Source of the DNA: Acidobacteriota bacterium
GTDB lineage: Bacteria > Acidobacteriota > Blastocatellia > Pyrinomonadales > Pyrinomonadaceae
DNA: 64,000 nucleotides
Direction of reading: 5' to 3'
Assembly (NCBI GenBank): GCA_029781855.1
Contig: JAKOVX010000136.1
Location: 1 to 64,000, forward strand
Shown here: one piece after another, positions 9,890-19,245 of the stretch
How positions within the stretch are numbered: position 1 is the first letter of the stretch
How the letters are laid out: each line of letters starts with the position of its first letter
Position numbers and translations under genes: made by a program
Notes under the pieces: model-generated
Told to the model about the DNA's origin: nothing
The model's input: only the letters and a program-made list of their open reading frames with translations
The model's database searches: none

Positions 9890-12800
9890 TTAGAAGTAGA
9901 AGCGGAAACCAAACCGAACATCACGGGGTGACTGGTAGTTGTTAGCCAAGCCATACGTGTTGCGGGTCTGCGAACCAAGCGGTGTGCTCGGGTTCGCGAG
10001 GTAGTTGTTGACGTAGGTACGGATACCACCATGGAAAATGGTGTAGAACGTCTGCTGCTCGCTGGTGCACGTGGTGCAGCCATTGGCTGCCAACGTACCG
10101 GCTGTGATGTTAGCAGTGCTGATCGTCGTGTCGACGCCGAGCACGTTCTTTTCGTCAAACAGGTTACGGATGTCAACGTACGGTTCAAAGGTGAAGCGTG
10201 CGTCACGTCCGAATTTGTAACGATGTGAAACCGAGAAGTCAGTTTCGGTGAACATCGGAGTACGACCGAGGTCGCCACGTTTGTTAAGGATCGTGGTTCC
10301 GAGGTTGTACAGGTTGTAGATCGTGGTCAACGGAGTTCCTGACTCGAAAGTCGTGAACGCCGAAACCGTCGTCTTGTTGATACCGTTTCCGGCCCAGTCG
10401 AAGCTGTAACCACCATATGCCTTGAAGACATGCGTGCGATCCGTAGCCAAAAGACCGTTATCCGGCTGGCCATCGGCGTTGAAACCGAGGGGCGGAAGGT
10501 CGAAGAAACGGTTTACGTTCGGGCTGGAGCGGCCATTTTCATCAGAGCTGGCCAGACCTGAGTAGTTACCGAACAAACGGCTCCAGGTATAGCTGCCATT
10601 GAAGAAGTACTTGGCTGTACGACGATCGAAGCGAACTTCGACAGCATCATATTTACGCTGTGCTTTCGGGCACGGCGTACCGCCGGAAGCAGCAACAGTG
10701 CAAACGAGGCCATAGCCCGGGTTTGCAATGATGTAAGCTTCCGAACCCTGTCCATTAACGACACCAACGTCTTCAATGGCACGGTCAACATTCTTGTGGG
10801 TGTAGCGGCCAGCGATAACCGTATTGGCGGCAAGCTGATGCTCAACACCAAACGTGTATTCACTCTGACGAGCAGCCTTCAGGTTCGGGTCAACAGCACC
10901 AGATTCGAAGATATCAGCACCGGAAATATTGGTCGCGATGCGGAAATCGAACTGGCAGATCGACCAGCCACCCGGCCAGATCGGAGCATTCGGTCCCGGG
11001 CAGCTTCCGCCGATAGGATCCGTTCCGCTTCCGAGGATAGCAGCCGGTGTGTAGCTCGTGTAAAGGGTTCCACGCGAAGGCAGGATCTCGAAGTAGTCGC
11101 GACGATAGAAGTCGCCTCCGAACGAGCCGCGCGGAAGTTCATACTTAAAGCGGTCATAGAACCAGCCCCAGCTAGCAAAGACCTTGGTCTTGCCGTTGCC
11201 GAGAAGGTCGAATGCACCACCGATACGCGGCGAGACCTTGGAGCCCCAGCCGAACTTGATCGACGTCGTTCCGGCGCTACCGAAGTTGGGAACGTTCTCG
11301 TTCTCAAAACGGACACCGAGGTTCAACGTCAAGCGACGAGCGATCTGATAAGAATCCTGCACGAACAGTGCATGGTTCTTACTGCTGGCTTCGCCTGAAG
11401 TTCCGAAACGCTGCAACAAGCCTGCTCCGAGAACACAGTTCGGAAGGTTGCTGCCATCGGACAAACAGGTCGGAGCCGACGGGGTCTGACCGGTCAACGA
11501 CGAAATGGGTATTCCGTAATAGAGCACGACGTAGCCCGTGTCGATGTAACCCTGACGGGTCGTGTTGAACAAAGCGTTCAACTGATAGCCGACCTTGATG
11601 TTGTGACGGCCGCCTGCATTGATACCGACGAACGAAGCGTCAGCGTCAAGCGTGTTGCGGGTCGAGACATCATAGTCGATCTGGAAGTTGTTCGTAAAGT
11701 TCGAGAAACCGGCCGAGCAGCCTGTTGCTGCGGTTCCGCCCGGAGCGCCTGCCGGATTACCGGAGGCCGAGCAGAGGTAGCGGGTAGAACGCGGCAAGCC
11801 ATAGGAACCAAGCTTTTCGTTGAGGAACGTACGTCCATAACGGAAATTGACAACCATCCAGTTGACCGGGGTCCATGTCGCCTGCGTGTTCACGCTATTC
11901 GAATTCTGGCGTCCACCCTGCTGACCAAGGAACGACGCTCCAACGAGCGATCCCGAGGACTGCGGAGCTCCGCTGAGGCCCTCTGTGCTCGAGGGAAGTG
12001 CTCCCTGAACCGAGACGGGGTTGTAAAGGAAGGTTCCGAAGACACGAAACTTCGACGACGGCTGAGCGTCGATACGGCCGAGCATTTCCTGACTGGTCTG
12101 CTTGGCATTGTAGGTGATCGACTGGTTGATCGTACGGCCGGTCGGGCTGTTAGCACCACCCGGAGCCGAGAAATAGTCGATCTTGATATTTTGGTCATAG
12201 ATCTGCGGAGCGACGATGATCGATCCCCAAACCTTGCCCTTGATGATCGGACCGCTGAAGTTGCCAACCGGGAAATAGTTGACGCCGAGTGTCTTGGGCG
12301 GCGTGAAATATTCGTAGTTGCCTGCAGCGTTCGTGCCGTAGCGGTTAAGGACCGGACGCGGATCGCCGAACCATTTCAACGGCTGGAACGAAACGCCGAA
12401 GTTACCACGCCACGTGTCATTACCACCGGGGGTGACGACCTGGATGATACCGCCGGTCGCGCCGCCGTTCTCAGCTTCGTAACCGGTCGATTTGACCTGT
12501 ACTTCCTGAACGAGGTCGAACGAGATGTTGTTCGCGGTGTTCAACTGACCGGTACGGAAGTTAGTAACTTCCTGACCGTCGATGTTGAAAACGTTCTCAG
12601 CACCCGATGCACCGTCGATCTGGAAACCAGCATTGAGCGGTTCCGGACGAACGTTCGGAGCGATCTTGAGCAGCGACGAGAACGTCGTTCCCGACGGCAG
12701 GTCGTCAATGACGCGCTTGCCGATCGTGGTGTCGAGCTTGGTGCCGCCCATATCGATCTGGACGTTCGAATCGCCGACAACCTCAACAACAGCACTCGCG

Positions 12801-13144
12801 GCACCGACTTCCAATTTGGTCGTGATGATGGTCGTGTTGTCGATGCTGACGTTAACGGTCTGCTTCGAAGTCTTAAAATTAGCTCCGGAGGTCGTAACGA
12901 TGTACGAACCAGCCTGGAGCTGTGTAAACCTAAAAGAACCCTGACTGTTCGTAGTGGTCGTAGCGTTATTACCGGCAGTCGTTCCAGTTGCCTGGATCGT
13001 GACGGTAGCGCCGGCTACAACTGCACCATTCGGGTCAGTTACAGTTCCTTCAAGATTACCCGTGTTCTTCTGTCCGAACGCCAATGCCGAAAGGCAAAGG
13101 ACGAAGGACAGAGCCACGGTAATAAATTTGAAGTTCTTGTTCAT
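9890..13144 (-). CDS. Oar-like TonB-dependent outer-membrane receptor with CarbopepD_reg domain
   Basis: The protein has 1084 residues: signal peptide (ends ALAFGQ), a CarbopepD_reg sandwich (about 28-110, NLEGTVTDPNGAVVAGATVTI), a plug-like domain (about 120-230, with the phrase FNIDGQEVTNFRTG) and a large beta-barrel ending in the aromatic C-terminus GFRFYF. This is the Oar/SusC-like architecture that is greatly expanded in Acidobacteriota; substrates are usually unknown. AGGAGATAAAA precedes the ATG. No TonB box can be assigned with confidence. A second, different member of the family lies at 53.2 kb. Confidence 0.92.
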   Translation of the reverse strand: MNKNFKFITVALSFVLCLSALAFGQKNTGNLEGTVTDPNGAVVAGATVTIQATGTTAGNNATTTTNSQGSFRFTQLQAGSYIVTTSGANFKTSKQTVNVSIDNTTIITTKLEVGAASAVVEVVGDSNVQIDMGGTKLDTTIGKRVIDDLPSGTTFSSLLKIAPNVRPEPLNAGFQIDGASGAENVFNIDGQEVTNFRTGQLNTANNISFDLVQEVQVKSTGYEAENGGATGGIIQVVTPGGNDTWRGNFGVSFQPLKWFGDPRPVLNRYGTNAAGNYEYFTPPKTLGVNYFPVGNFSGPIIKGKVWGSIIVAPQIYDQNIKIDYFSAPGGANSPTGRTINQSITYNAKQTSQEMLGRIDAQPSSKFRVFGTFLYNPVSVQGALPSSTEGLSGAPQSSGSLVGASFLGQQGGRQNSNSVNTQATWTPVNWMVVNFRYGRTFLNEKLGSYGLPRSTRYLCSASGNPAGAPGGTAATGCSAGFSNFTNNFQIDYDVSTRNTLDADASFVGINAGGRHNIKVGYQLNALFNTTRQGYIDTGYVVLYYGIPISSLTGQTPSAPTCLSDGSNLPNCVLGAGLLQRFGTSGEASSKNHALFVQDSYQIARRLTLNLGVRFENENVPNFGSAGTTSIKFGWGSKVSPRIGGAFDLLGNGKTKVFASWGWFYDRFKYELPRGSFGGDFYRRDYFEILPSRGTLYTSYTPAAILGSGTDPIGGSCPGPNAPIWPGGWSICQFDFRIATNISGADIFESGAVDPNLKAARQSEYTFGVEHQLAANTVIAGRYTHKNVDRAIEDVGVVNGQGSEAYIIANPGYGLVCTVAASGGTPCPKAQRKYDAVEVRFDRRTAKYFFNGSYTWSRLFGNYSGLASSDENGRSSPNVNRFFDLPPLGFNADGQPDNGLLATDRTHVFKAYGGYSFDWAGNGINKTTVSAFTTFESGTPLTTIYNLYNLGTTILNKRGDLGRTPMFTETDFSVSHRYKFGRDARFTFEPYVDIRNLFDEKNVLGVDTTISTANITAGTLAANGCTTCTSEQQTFYTIFHGGIRTYVNNYLANPSTPLGSQTRNTYGLANNYQSPRDVRFGFRFYF

Positions 13145-13386
13145 TTTTATCTCCTAAAAAAAATTTGAGAATCTAAACACAAAAGGTCAATTTACGGGAA
13201 CGAGTCCAATTAATCGTAAAAAAGACCACAAAGGTACACATTGTAATAAGCAAATTCAAAGCCTCGCCGACGATCGACGAGGCCAAAGTGTTAAATTGTT
13301 GTAAACAAATGGAGTTAACGCTGAACCAAATTCACTGACCGAATCACCAGATCGGTCTTAACGTACAATTTTTCGTAATTTATTCA

Positions 13387-14055
13387 CTATTTCGGATTTT
13401 GCGCCTTGAAATCGATCAGGTGGCCCATCTTTTCCTTTTTGGTTCGCAAATACGAAACCGCCTGCTGTTCCGAATGGACCTCGATCGGGATGCGCTCGAC
13501 AACGGTGAGACCGGCGGCTTCGAGGGCGTTGAGCTTGTCGGGGTTGTTGGAGATCACGCGGACCTTGCAAAGGCCGAGATCGTAGAGTATCTCGGCACAT
13601 TGCTGATAATTGCGTGCGTCGGCCTCGAAGCCAAGGAGCTCGTTTGCCTCAATGGTATCGGCCCCTTCGTCCTGCAGGGCGTACGCTCGTATCTTGTTAA
13701 TAATCCCGATGCCGCGGCCCTCTTGCTGCTGATAGACGATGGCACCGCGGCCCTCGGCCTCGATCATTTCCATTGCCCGGTGAAGCTGCGGGCCGCAATC
13801 GCATTTTATCGAACCGAAAACGTCTCCGGTCAGGCATTGGGAATGGATCCGGACGAGCGTCGGGACATCGCGGGTCATTTCGCCTTTGAACAGCACAACA
13901 AATTCTTCGTCGCTGATCAGCGACCTGTAACCGGCGATGCGAAACGAGCCGCGTTTGGTCGGTAGATTCGCCGTTGCGACGCGCTCGACCGTCAAGGGCT
14001 TTTTCACCCACGCGCATTCGGCGGCGGAATTGGCGATGGCATGTATATCGGACAT
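13387..14055 (-). CDS. ribA: GTP cyclohydrolase II
   Basis: This enzyme opens GTP to 2,5-diamino-6-ribosylamino-pyrimidinone 5'-phosphate, the first step of riboflavin synthesis. The zinc ligands are Cys74, Cys85 and Cys87 in the canonical C-x10-C-x-C spacing. The QQQEGRGIG block follows near residue 109, and the C-terminal [10 protein letters not shown] region is typical. At 222 residues it is a stand-alone RibA, not the RibBA fusion with the DHBP synthase domain seen in many bacteria. No other riboflavin gene is adjacent, and no FMN riboswitch was recognised upstream. Confidence 0.95.
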   Translation of the reverse strand: MSDIHAIANSAAECAWVKKPLTVERVATANLPTKRGSFRIAGYRSLISDEEFVVLFKGEMTRDVPTLVRIHSQCLTGDVFGSIKCDCGPQLHRAMEMIEAEGRGAIVYQQQEGRGIGIINKIRAYALQDEGADTIEANELLGFEADARNYQQCAEILYDLGLCKVRVISNNPDKLNALEAAGLTVVERIPIEVHSEQQAVSYLRTKKEKMGHLIDFKAQNPK

Positions 14056-14154
14056 ACTACTAAGTATACCTGGATTATAAACCTAAACGCGGCTGAACGT
14101 AAAAATATTCCGACACGGGACCTTGCGGGATCCGGCAAAATTCGGAAATCAGAA

Positions 14155-14190
14155 ACACCGCCGAAACGCGAATCGCGATCCCGGCGGTGT
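14155..14190 (-). terminator. Possible terminator of the sigma/zinc-finger gene pair
   Basis: A nine-base-pair stem (ACACCGCCG / CGGCGGTGT) encloses a loop that contains a further small CGCG palindrome. It lies 25 bases past the end of the zinc-finger gene. The following bases on the minus strand (TTCTGATTTCC) are only modestly T-rich, so efficiency is uncertain. Confidence 0.45.
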
Positions 14191-14214
14191 CCGTTGCTTT
14201 AAGCTTGATAGAGT

Positions 14215-14643
14215 TTATTGATCCTTGGTCTCTTCTTCAGAGTCGTCTTGCGGTTCGTCGGCGGGCTTTTCCTCGTGAGCGAACACGGCCGCCTCGTTGC
14301 CGCCAAAAAGCTTTTGAAGGATGCCGTTCATTACCTCGGAAACCCGCGAAGTCCCGGTCTCGGGTTCGGCCGCCGGAGCGACATCCATCTCGGCAAAAGC
14401 GAGGTCAAGCCGCACGAGTTCCGCGGTCTTGTGCCGGCAGAAGGAGCAATCGGAAAGGTGAGTAACGATAGGATCGGCCTCACGCATCGTCAGATTACCC
14501 TCTGTGAACGCGGACAAAGTATCCTCGTCCAGATGGTCGGCCGACTCGGGAACGGAATTTTGTCGGGCACGAAGCCTCAAATAGCCCTCAAGCAAGGCCT
14601 GGAACCTGACATCTCCTGTCAATGTGTTTTCGATGTTTCCCAT
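14215..14643 (-). CDS. Putative zinc-finger anti-sigma-like protein
   Basis: This 142-residue protein has an H-x3-C-x2-C zinc motif (His62, Cys66, Cys69; HLSDCSFC), as in the zinc-binding anti-sigma domain family. The helix before it (DEDTLSAFTEGNLTMREADPIVTHL) fits that fold. No transmembrane segment is present and the C-terminal third is Glu-rich and probably disordered, so it would be a soluble regulator. It lies 97 bases downstream of an ECF sigma factor gene on the same strand, which supports a role in controlling that sigma factor. GGGGAGG precedes the ATG. Function is inferred from fold and context. Confidence 0.65.
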   Translation of the reverse strand: MGNIENTLTGDVRFQALLEGYLRLRARQNSVPESADHLDEDTLSAFTEGNLTMREADPIVTHLSDCSFCRHKTAELVRLDLAFAEMDVAPAAEPETGTSRVSEVMNGILQKLFGGNEAAVFAHEEKPADEPQDDSEEETKDQ

Positions 14644-14740
14644 TGTTGCGGAACCTCCCCACGTTATGACGAGGGCCCAAACTGAAATTTGCGTTAATTA
14701 ATTTTGCCGATCATAAAATCTTGTCAGGGCCGAAAGTTGT

Positions 14741-15730
14741 TTATCCCGCGGCAAGGTTGCGGAACAGCTTTCCGCCCGCAAGATCCTTGGTAGCCAGCCC
14801 GACGCAGATCTCGATCTCCTCTTTCCGTAAACCATGTACCTGCGACAACTCCTCATTAAAGCGGCCTAGCACCTTGGCGTAACATTTTTCGAGCCACCGC
14901 ATCACGGTCGATTCGTGGACGCGGGCTCCGGGTTCTTTTTCGCGGTTGCTCGAACGCCGCTGGAACCAGTCACGCAACGGCGATGACTCCGGCTCGGCCA
15001 AGCGGGCGATCTCGCGTAATTTGAGTTTGTCGACGTGATAATAAGAGAGGAGCAACTTCTCGTGCTGGTCGAGCGTCCCGAATGCGGCGGTGATCGACGA
15101 GACCGTGGCATTGCCGTACCGGTCGCGTGTCAGCTGGTCGATCATCGTGTCCTCGGCGTCGGGGCCGGACTCGGCAAACGCTGCGTGAGCCGCACCTTCG
15201 CCGGCATTTTCGGTCAATTCATCGAGTGAAACTTCGTCGTGGCTCGCCCGGTGCATGTCGACGATCGAATGCCAGATGACCGTCCGCAGCCATCCGCGAA
15301 GCGAACCGCGGCCGCCGTAAGCTGCAAATTTCGAAACCCGCTCTCCATCGATTACGCGCGTGCCGTAGAGTTCGCCGTAAACCCAGTCGACGACCTCATC
15401 GGCGTCCATTTCAGTTTTGGCGAGATGTCGGGCGACGCGGCCCATGTAAGCACGATGGCTCTGGTCGAATTCCCACCACGCACGCTCATTACCGTCGGCA
15501 CAGGCAATTGCGAGAAAAAGATCGTCGGCCTGGATCTGTCCCAAAAATTCCGTCAGCTCTGCCTCTGTCAAAGGAGACGCCGAGGCAGAAACGAGAGCCT
15601 TCTCAACCGTCTTACTCAATGACGACCGGAAACGTTCAAGCGTGACGGCAAAATTCGGAGCAGTCTCCTCGCATTGCCGGTGCATTGAGCCGGTCAGGTC
15701 GTCGAATAGTTTGGTTAAGCTTTCGTTCAT
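14741..15730 (-). CDS. ECF-type RNA polymerase sigma factor
   Basis: The protein has 329 residues. Region 2 is seen near residues 70-155: ADEVVDWVYGELY, then KFAAYGGRGSLRGWLRTVIWHSIVDMHR. Region 4 is near 215-300, starting FGTLDQHEKLLLSYYHVDKLKLREIARL and ending HESTVMRWLEKCYAKVL. An unusual charged insert of about 25 residues (around EPESSPLRDWFQRRSSN) separates the two halves of the region 4 helix-turn-helix. An N-terminal extension of about 70 residues precedes region 2. It is followed by the zinc-finger gene, its likely partner. The signal it answers to cannot be read. Confidence 0.85.
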   Translation of the reverse strand: MNESLTKLFDDLTGSMHRQCEETAPNFAVTLERFRSSLSKTVEKALVSASASPLTEAELTEFLGQIQADDLFLAIACADGNERAWWEFDQSHRAYMGRVARHLAKTEMDADEVVDWVYGELYGTRVIDGERVSKFAAYGGRGSLRGWLRTVIWHSIVDMHRASHDEVSLDELTENAGEGAAHAAFAESGPDAEDTMIDQLTRDRYGNATVSSITAAFGTLDQHEKLLLSYYHVDKLKLREIARLAEPESSPLRDWFQRRSSNREKEPGARVHESTVMRWLEKCYAKVLGRFNEELSQVHGLRKEEIEICVGLATKDLAGGKLFRNLAAG

Positions 15731-15799
15731 TACGCAGCCGCTGATGGCGATCGATCAACGAGATTATAAACGAACTATCAATATCCTGCTAACAATCGA

Positions 15800-17665
15800 T
15801 CAACCGGGCGAGCCGGACTCGAGGCCCAACACGGCACGATCGGGATCGATCGACGTATGCTGCAGTTTCTCGTCCGAATACTGCAACTGATATAGACGCC
15901 AATAAAGGCCCCGATTTGCTAGCAATTCGTGGTGTGTACCGATCTCGCGAAGTTCTCCGTGATGCAGGACGATTATCCGGTCGCACTTTTGAATGGTCGA
16001 TAAACGGTGGGCGACGACGAGCGAAGTGCGGGTGTCCATCACACGGTCGACGGCCCGTTGGATTAGCTGCTCGGTCTCGGTGTCTATCGAGCTTGTCGCT
16101 TCGTCGAGGATCAGTATCTTCGGGTCAAAGGCGAGCGCCCGTGCAAATGAGATCAACTGCTTTTGGCCGACAGAGAGGCCGGCTCCCCGCTCACGGACGA
16201 GGGACGAGTATGTTCCGTCGAGCTTCTGTATAAAGGAATCGGCCCGTACTTCCTTAGCCGCCCATTCGACACGATCGCGAGAAATGCTAGCGTTCCCCAG
16301 ACGGATGTTGTCCTCGATCGTGCCGCTGAAAAGAAAGACGTCCTGGAGAACGACGGCAAAATTGGAACGGAGGTCGTGCAGGGCCCATTCGCGGATGTCG
16401 ACGCCGTCGAGCAGGATCCGGCCTTTTTGTACGTCGTAGAACCGCATCAAAAGGTTCGTTATGGTCGTTTTGCCCGAGCCGGTGTGGCCGACGAGCGCGA
16501 TGCTCTCGCCGAGATCTACCGAGAACGAGACGTCCTTGAGCACCCAATCCTCATTCTTATAGGCGAACCAGACATTCTGAAATTCGATGCGGCCCTCGGC
16601 CTTGCCGGTCCGAACGGGCTTTTCGGGGGACAAGACCGTGATCTCGCGATCGAGCAGGATAAAGATCCGCTGCGACGCGACGATCGCAGCCTGCAATACA
16701 TTGAACTTGTCGGAAAGGTCGCGGATCGGCTGAAACAGCTGAAGCGAATACTGGATAAATGATGCAAGGACACCGATCGAGAGTCCGGCACCCGCCGCCG
16801 ACAGACCGCTCAGCGTTTCAAAGCCGAACGAAAAAATGACGACCGCAATTCCAATTGCGCCGATAAAATCTACGAGCGGATAAAAGATCGCGTAGTAATA
16901 GATCGTTTCGATGTTGGCGTTGCGATAATCGTCATTGATCGCACCGAACTTACCTTTCGATTCTTCCTCGGCATTAAAAAGCTGAACGGTCTGGGCACCC
17001 GAAATATATTCCTGCAGAAAGGCGTTGAGCCTCGCATTACGGGTTCGAACCCGGTCAAAACCGTCACGGGCGTGCTTACGGAACCAGTTTGTCGCCGTGA
17101 AAAGCAGCGGAACGGTCACCAGCGAAACGAGGGCGAGTTTCCAGTCCATCCAGAACATCATGCCAATAATGGCAATGATGATTACCAGATCGCCGAGCAC
17201 ATCGATGACGCCGGAGGTGAAAAGCTCGTTCAGGGCGTCGACGTCGCTCGTGATCCGGGTGATGATGCGCCCGACAGGATAGTGGTCGTAGTATGCAAGT
17301 TCCTGCTTTTGCAGCTTGGTAAAGATCTCGGTCCGCAGGTCGAACATTACTTTCTGTCCGACATTATTGAGCAATATCTCCTGCAGGTACGAGAATATGA
17401 ACCGGAACAGAAACACCCCGAAGAACGCGAGGGCGAACCACCAGATACCGTCGGTCTTTCGCGGTGTGATGTAGTCGTCAACCGCCATCTTGGTAAAGTA
17501 TGGCTGTGTGCTGATGAGGATATTCGTAAGCAGCGTCAGGACGAGGCCGATAGATGCGAGCGGCCAGTACGGCCGAAGATACGAGAAAAGACGCCGTGCA
17601 ACACGAAGGTCGTACTTGGTTCCGATCGATTCTTCCTCGTGATATTTGTTTACTTCATCCGACAT
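15800..17665 (-). CDS. ABC exporter, fused permease and ATPase (MsbA/MdlB type)
   Basis: This 621-residue half-transporter has an N-terminal six-helix permease (about residues 35-320) and a C-terminal ATPase. Walker A is GHTGSGKTT near residue 392, the signature is LSVGQKQ near 500, and Walker B is [12 protein letters not shown] near 518; the H-loop His lies in VVAHRLST. Such proteins form homo- or heterodimers that export lipids, drugs or peptides. There is no partner half-transporter gene next door, so a homodimer is likely. The final 20 residues are a loosely conserved tail. Substrate is unknown. Confidence 0.92.
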   Translation of the reverse strand: MSDEVNKYHEEESIGTKYDLRVARRLFSYLRPYWPLASIGLVLTLLTNILISTQPYFTKMAVDDYITPRKTDGIWWFALAFFGVFLFRFIFSYLQEILLNNVGQKVMFDLRTEIFTKLQKQELAYYDHYPVGRIITRITSDVDALNELFTSGVIDVLGDLVIIIAIIGMMFWMDWKLALVSLVTVPLLFTATNWFRKHARDGFDRVRTRNARLNAFLQEYISGAQTVQLFNAEEESKGKFGAINDDYRNANIETIYYYAIFYPLVDFIGAIGIAVVIFSFGFETLSGLSAAGAGLSIGVLASFIQYSLQLFQPIRDLSDKFNVLQAAIVASQRIFILLDREITVLSPEKPVRTGKAEGRIEFQNVWFAYKNEDWVLKDVSFSVDLGESIALVGHTGSGKTTITNLLMRFYDVQKGRILLDGVDIREWALHDLRSNFAVVLQDVFLFSGTIEDNIRLGNASISRDRVEWAAKEVRADSFIQKLDGTYSSLVRERGAGLSVGQKQLISFARALAFDPKILILDEATSSIDTETEQLIQRAVDRVMDTRTSLVVAHRLSTIQKCDRIIVLHHGELREIGTHHELLANRGLYWRLYQLQYSDEKLQHTSIDPDRAVLGLESGSPG

Positions 17666-17751
17666 CGTATCCTTACGATTCTAGTTTTGGGTTTTGCGAA
17701 TGGCAAAAGGTGTCGGCATAATTTCGAAAAGAGCTTGACGGCCGATAAACG

Positions 17752-18729
17752 ATGAAGAGCCTATTTGAACAGCATAAGGACAACTGGCGACGGCTCGAGG
17801 ACCTTTTGGGCATGCTCGACGGCTCGGGCCTTCGCGGGCTGACACGCGTTGAGGTGCGAGAGTTTGGCGAGCTTTACCGACGGGCCGCCTCGGACCTGGC
17901 AATTGCGCGTGCCGAGACACGCGACCCAAAACTCATCAATTATCTGAACAGCCTTGTTATACGAGCCCACGGCCGCATTTACCGCTCCGAGAGCGAGGGC
18001 GTCAGCCTGATATCGAAATTCTTCAGACGCGACCTGCCGGCTACGTTCCGTAAGAACTGGAAGTACATGGCGATCGCGTTCGGAGTGTTCGCGGGGTTTG
18101 GCGTATTTGGTTTTATCGCGACGTGGATCGATCTCGATTTCACGCATTTTGTGGCCCTTTCCGGTGTAACCGAACAGATCAAGTCAAACGACCATTGGTG
18201 GACGAGCCTGAACGACGCCAATCAGGTCGGAGCGACGGCGATAATGTCGAACAACATTATCGTAACGATCCGTGCGTTCGCGTTCGGGGCGTTCTTCGGC
18301 GTTGGTGCGTTCTACGATCTCGCGTTCGAGGGTGCGCGTCTCGGCAGTGTCTTCGCCGCGTGCTACCGGATCGACCCGGCATTCGGTAACTCGTTGGCGA
18401 CATTCGTCGTCGGCCACGGCGTGATCGAACTCTCGTGCATCTTTTTCTGCGGCGGCGCCGGAATGATGATCGGCTACGCGATCATCGATCCCGGCGATAT
18501 GACACGCGCCCAGGCTCTGAAAACCAAAGGAATGGAGGCTGCCAAGATCGTCATCGGCTGCGCATGTTTCCTGGTGGTTGCAGGCACGATCGAGGGCTTT
18601 TTGTCGCCCTCATCACTGCCGCCTGCGGTCAAGATCGGCACCGGACTCTTTACTGGTGTAGTTATGTATTCCTACCTCGCGCTTGTCGGGCGGGATGACG
18701 GCGAATCCGTCGAAACGGAATTGGCCTAG
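17752..18729 (+). CDS. Stage II sporulation protein M (SpoIIM/DUF95) family membrane protein
   Basis: The protein has 325 residues. A soluble N-terminal helical region (about 1-100, with REFGELYRRAASDLAIAR) precedes about five membrane helices: residues 103-125, about 175-195, 225-245, 255-270 and 285-310. The GVGAFYDLAFEGARLG and FVVGHGVIELSCIFFCGGAGM blocks are family hallmarks. Homologues are widespread in non-sporulating bacteria, where the role is unclear, so sporulation is not implied. The last four bases overlap the end of the convergent META-domain gene. Confidence 0.88.
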   Translation: MKSLFEQHKDNWRRLEDLLGMLDGSGLRGLTRVEVREFGELYRRAASDLAIARAETRDPKLINYLNSLVIRAHGRIYRSESEGVSLISKFFRRDLPATFRKNWKYMAIAFGVFAGFGVFGFIATWIDLDFTHFVALSGVTEQIKSNDHWWTSLNDANQVGATAIMSNNIIVTIRAFAFGAFFGVGAFYDLAFEGARLGSVFAACYRIDPAFGNSLATFVVGHGVIELSCIFFCGGAGMMIGYAIIDPGDMTRAQALKTKGMEAAKIVIGCACFLVVAGTIEGFLSPSSLPPAVKIGTGLFTGVVMYSYLALVGRDDGESVETELA

Positions 18730-19178
18730 TTTTTTGGCGGGAGGCAGAGCAGCCGCGGCTCTTTCACACGCTCGAATCTGAGAAAATTGCCCGTCTTCGT
18801 GTCAGTGATCGTCAGATCTCCATCCTTCAGTTCGAATCCCGAAGCTCCCGCCAGCGTTTTCGAAAACAGCTGTTCAAATTGCGTCGACGACTCGTCGCAC
18901 GCTCGCATCGTCGAGATCAGATTACCTATCTTCAGTTTGCCGTCGTCAAACGAGTAGCTCCCACCGTAAACGTTGCAGCCCGTGCTGCCGCCCAGTCTCC
19001 CGTTCGGCCGAATATTCAAAGTGATCCCGGATCGGTCGATCGGAAATGCGATCTTCTGCTGAAAGTTGTACGAAACAAGCTGCCACTTGCCCTCAGGCAA
19101 ACCCTGGGCGAAACCCGACAACGTCAGCAATGACACAAATAATGCGGAAAATGCGAATTTATTAAAACCAGATCTCAT
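18726..19178 (-). CDS. Secreted META-domain (HslJ-like) protein
   Basis: This 150-residue protein has a signal peptide (ends SGFAQ) and a META domain: GKWQLVSYNF, then GSTGCNVYGGSYSFDDGKLKIGNL with the conserved GCN and the later STMRACDES. Family members such as HslJ are small envelope proteins linked in Escherichia coli to heat shock and novobiocin resistance; the molecular activity is unknown. It is convergent with the SpoIIM-family gene. Confidence 0.85.
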   Translation of the reverse strand: MRSGFNKFAFSALFVSLLTLSGFAQGLPEGKWQLVSYNFQQKIAFPIDRSGITLNIRPNGRLGGSTGCNVYGGSYSFDDGKLKIGNLISTMRACDESSTQFEQLFSKTLAGASGFELKDGDLTITDTKTGNFLRFERVKEPRLLCLPPKN

Positions 19179-19245
19179 CGTTACCTCCGAGGCGAAATTT
19201 CGCCCGTATGATATGGGAACGACGAGAGGGGATCAATCTTGCATT

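Noticed and set aside
11603-13168. A 521-codon open frame antisense to the receptor
   Set aside because: It is the complement of a well-supported Oar-like gene, has no family resemblance and is rich in Arg/Ser-type shadow codons.
13261-13283. A GCCTCG/CGAGGC hairpin as a ribA terminator or riboswitch
   Set aside because: The stem has mismatches in the middle and is not followed by a T run; an FMN riboswitch would in any case be upstream of ribA, not downstream.
17035-17060. GGTTCGAACC resembling a tRNA T-arm
   Set aside because: The stretch lies inside the ABC exporter coding sequence. No acceptor or anticodon stem of the right spacing exists around it.
18825-18850. GTTCGAATCCC resembling a tRNA T-arm
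   Set aside because: It is within the META-domain coding sequence, and no matching tRNA cloverleaf can be drawn around it.
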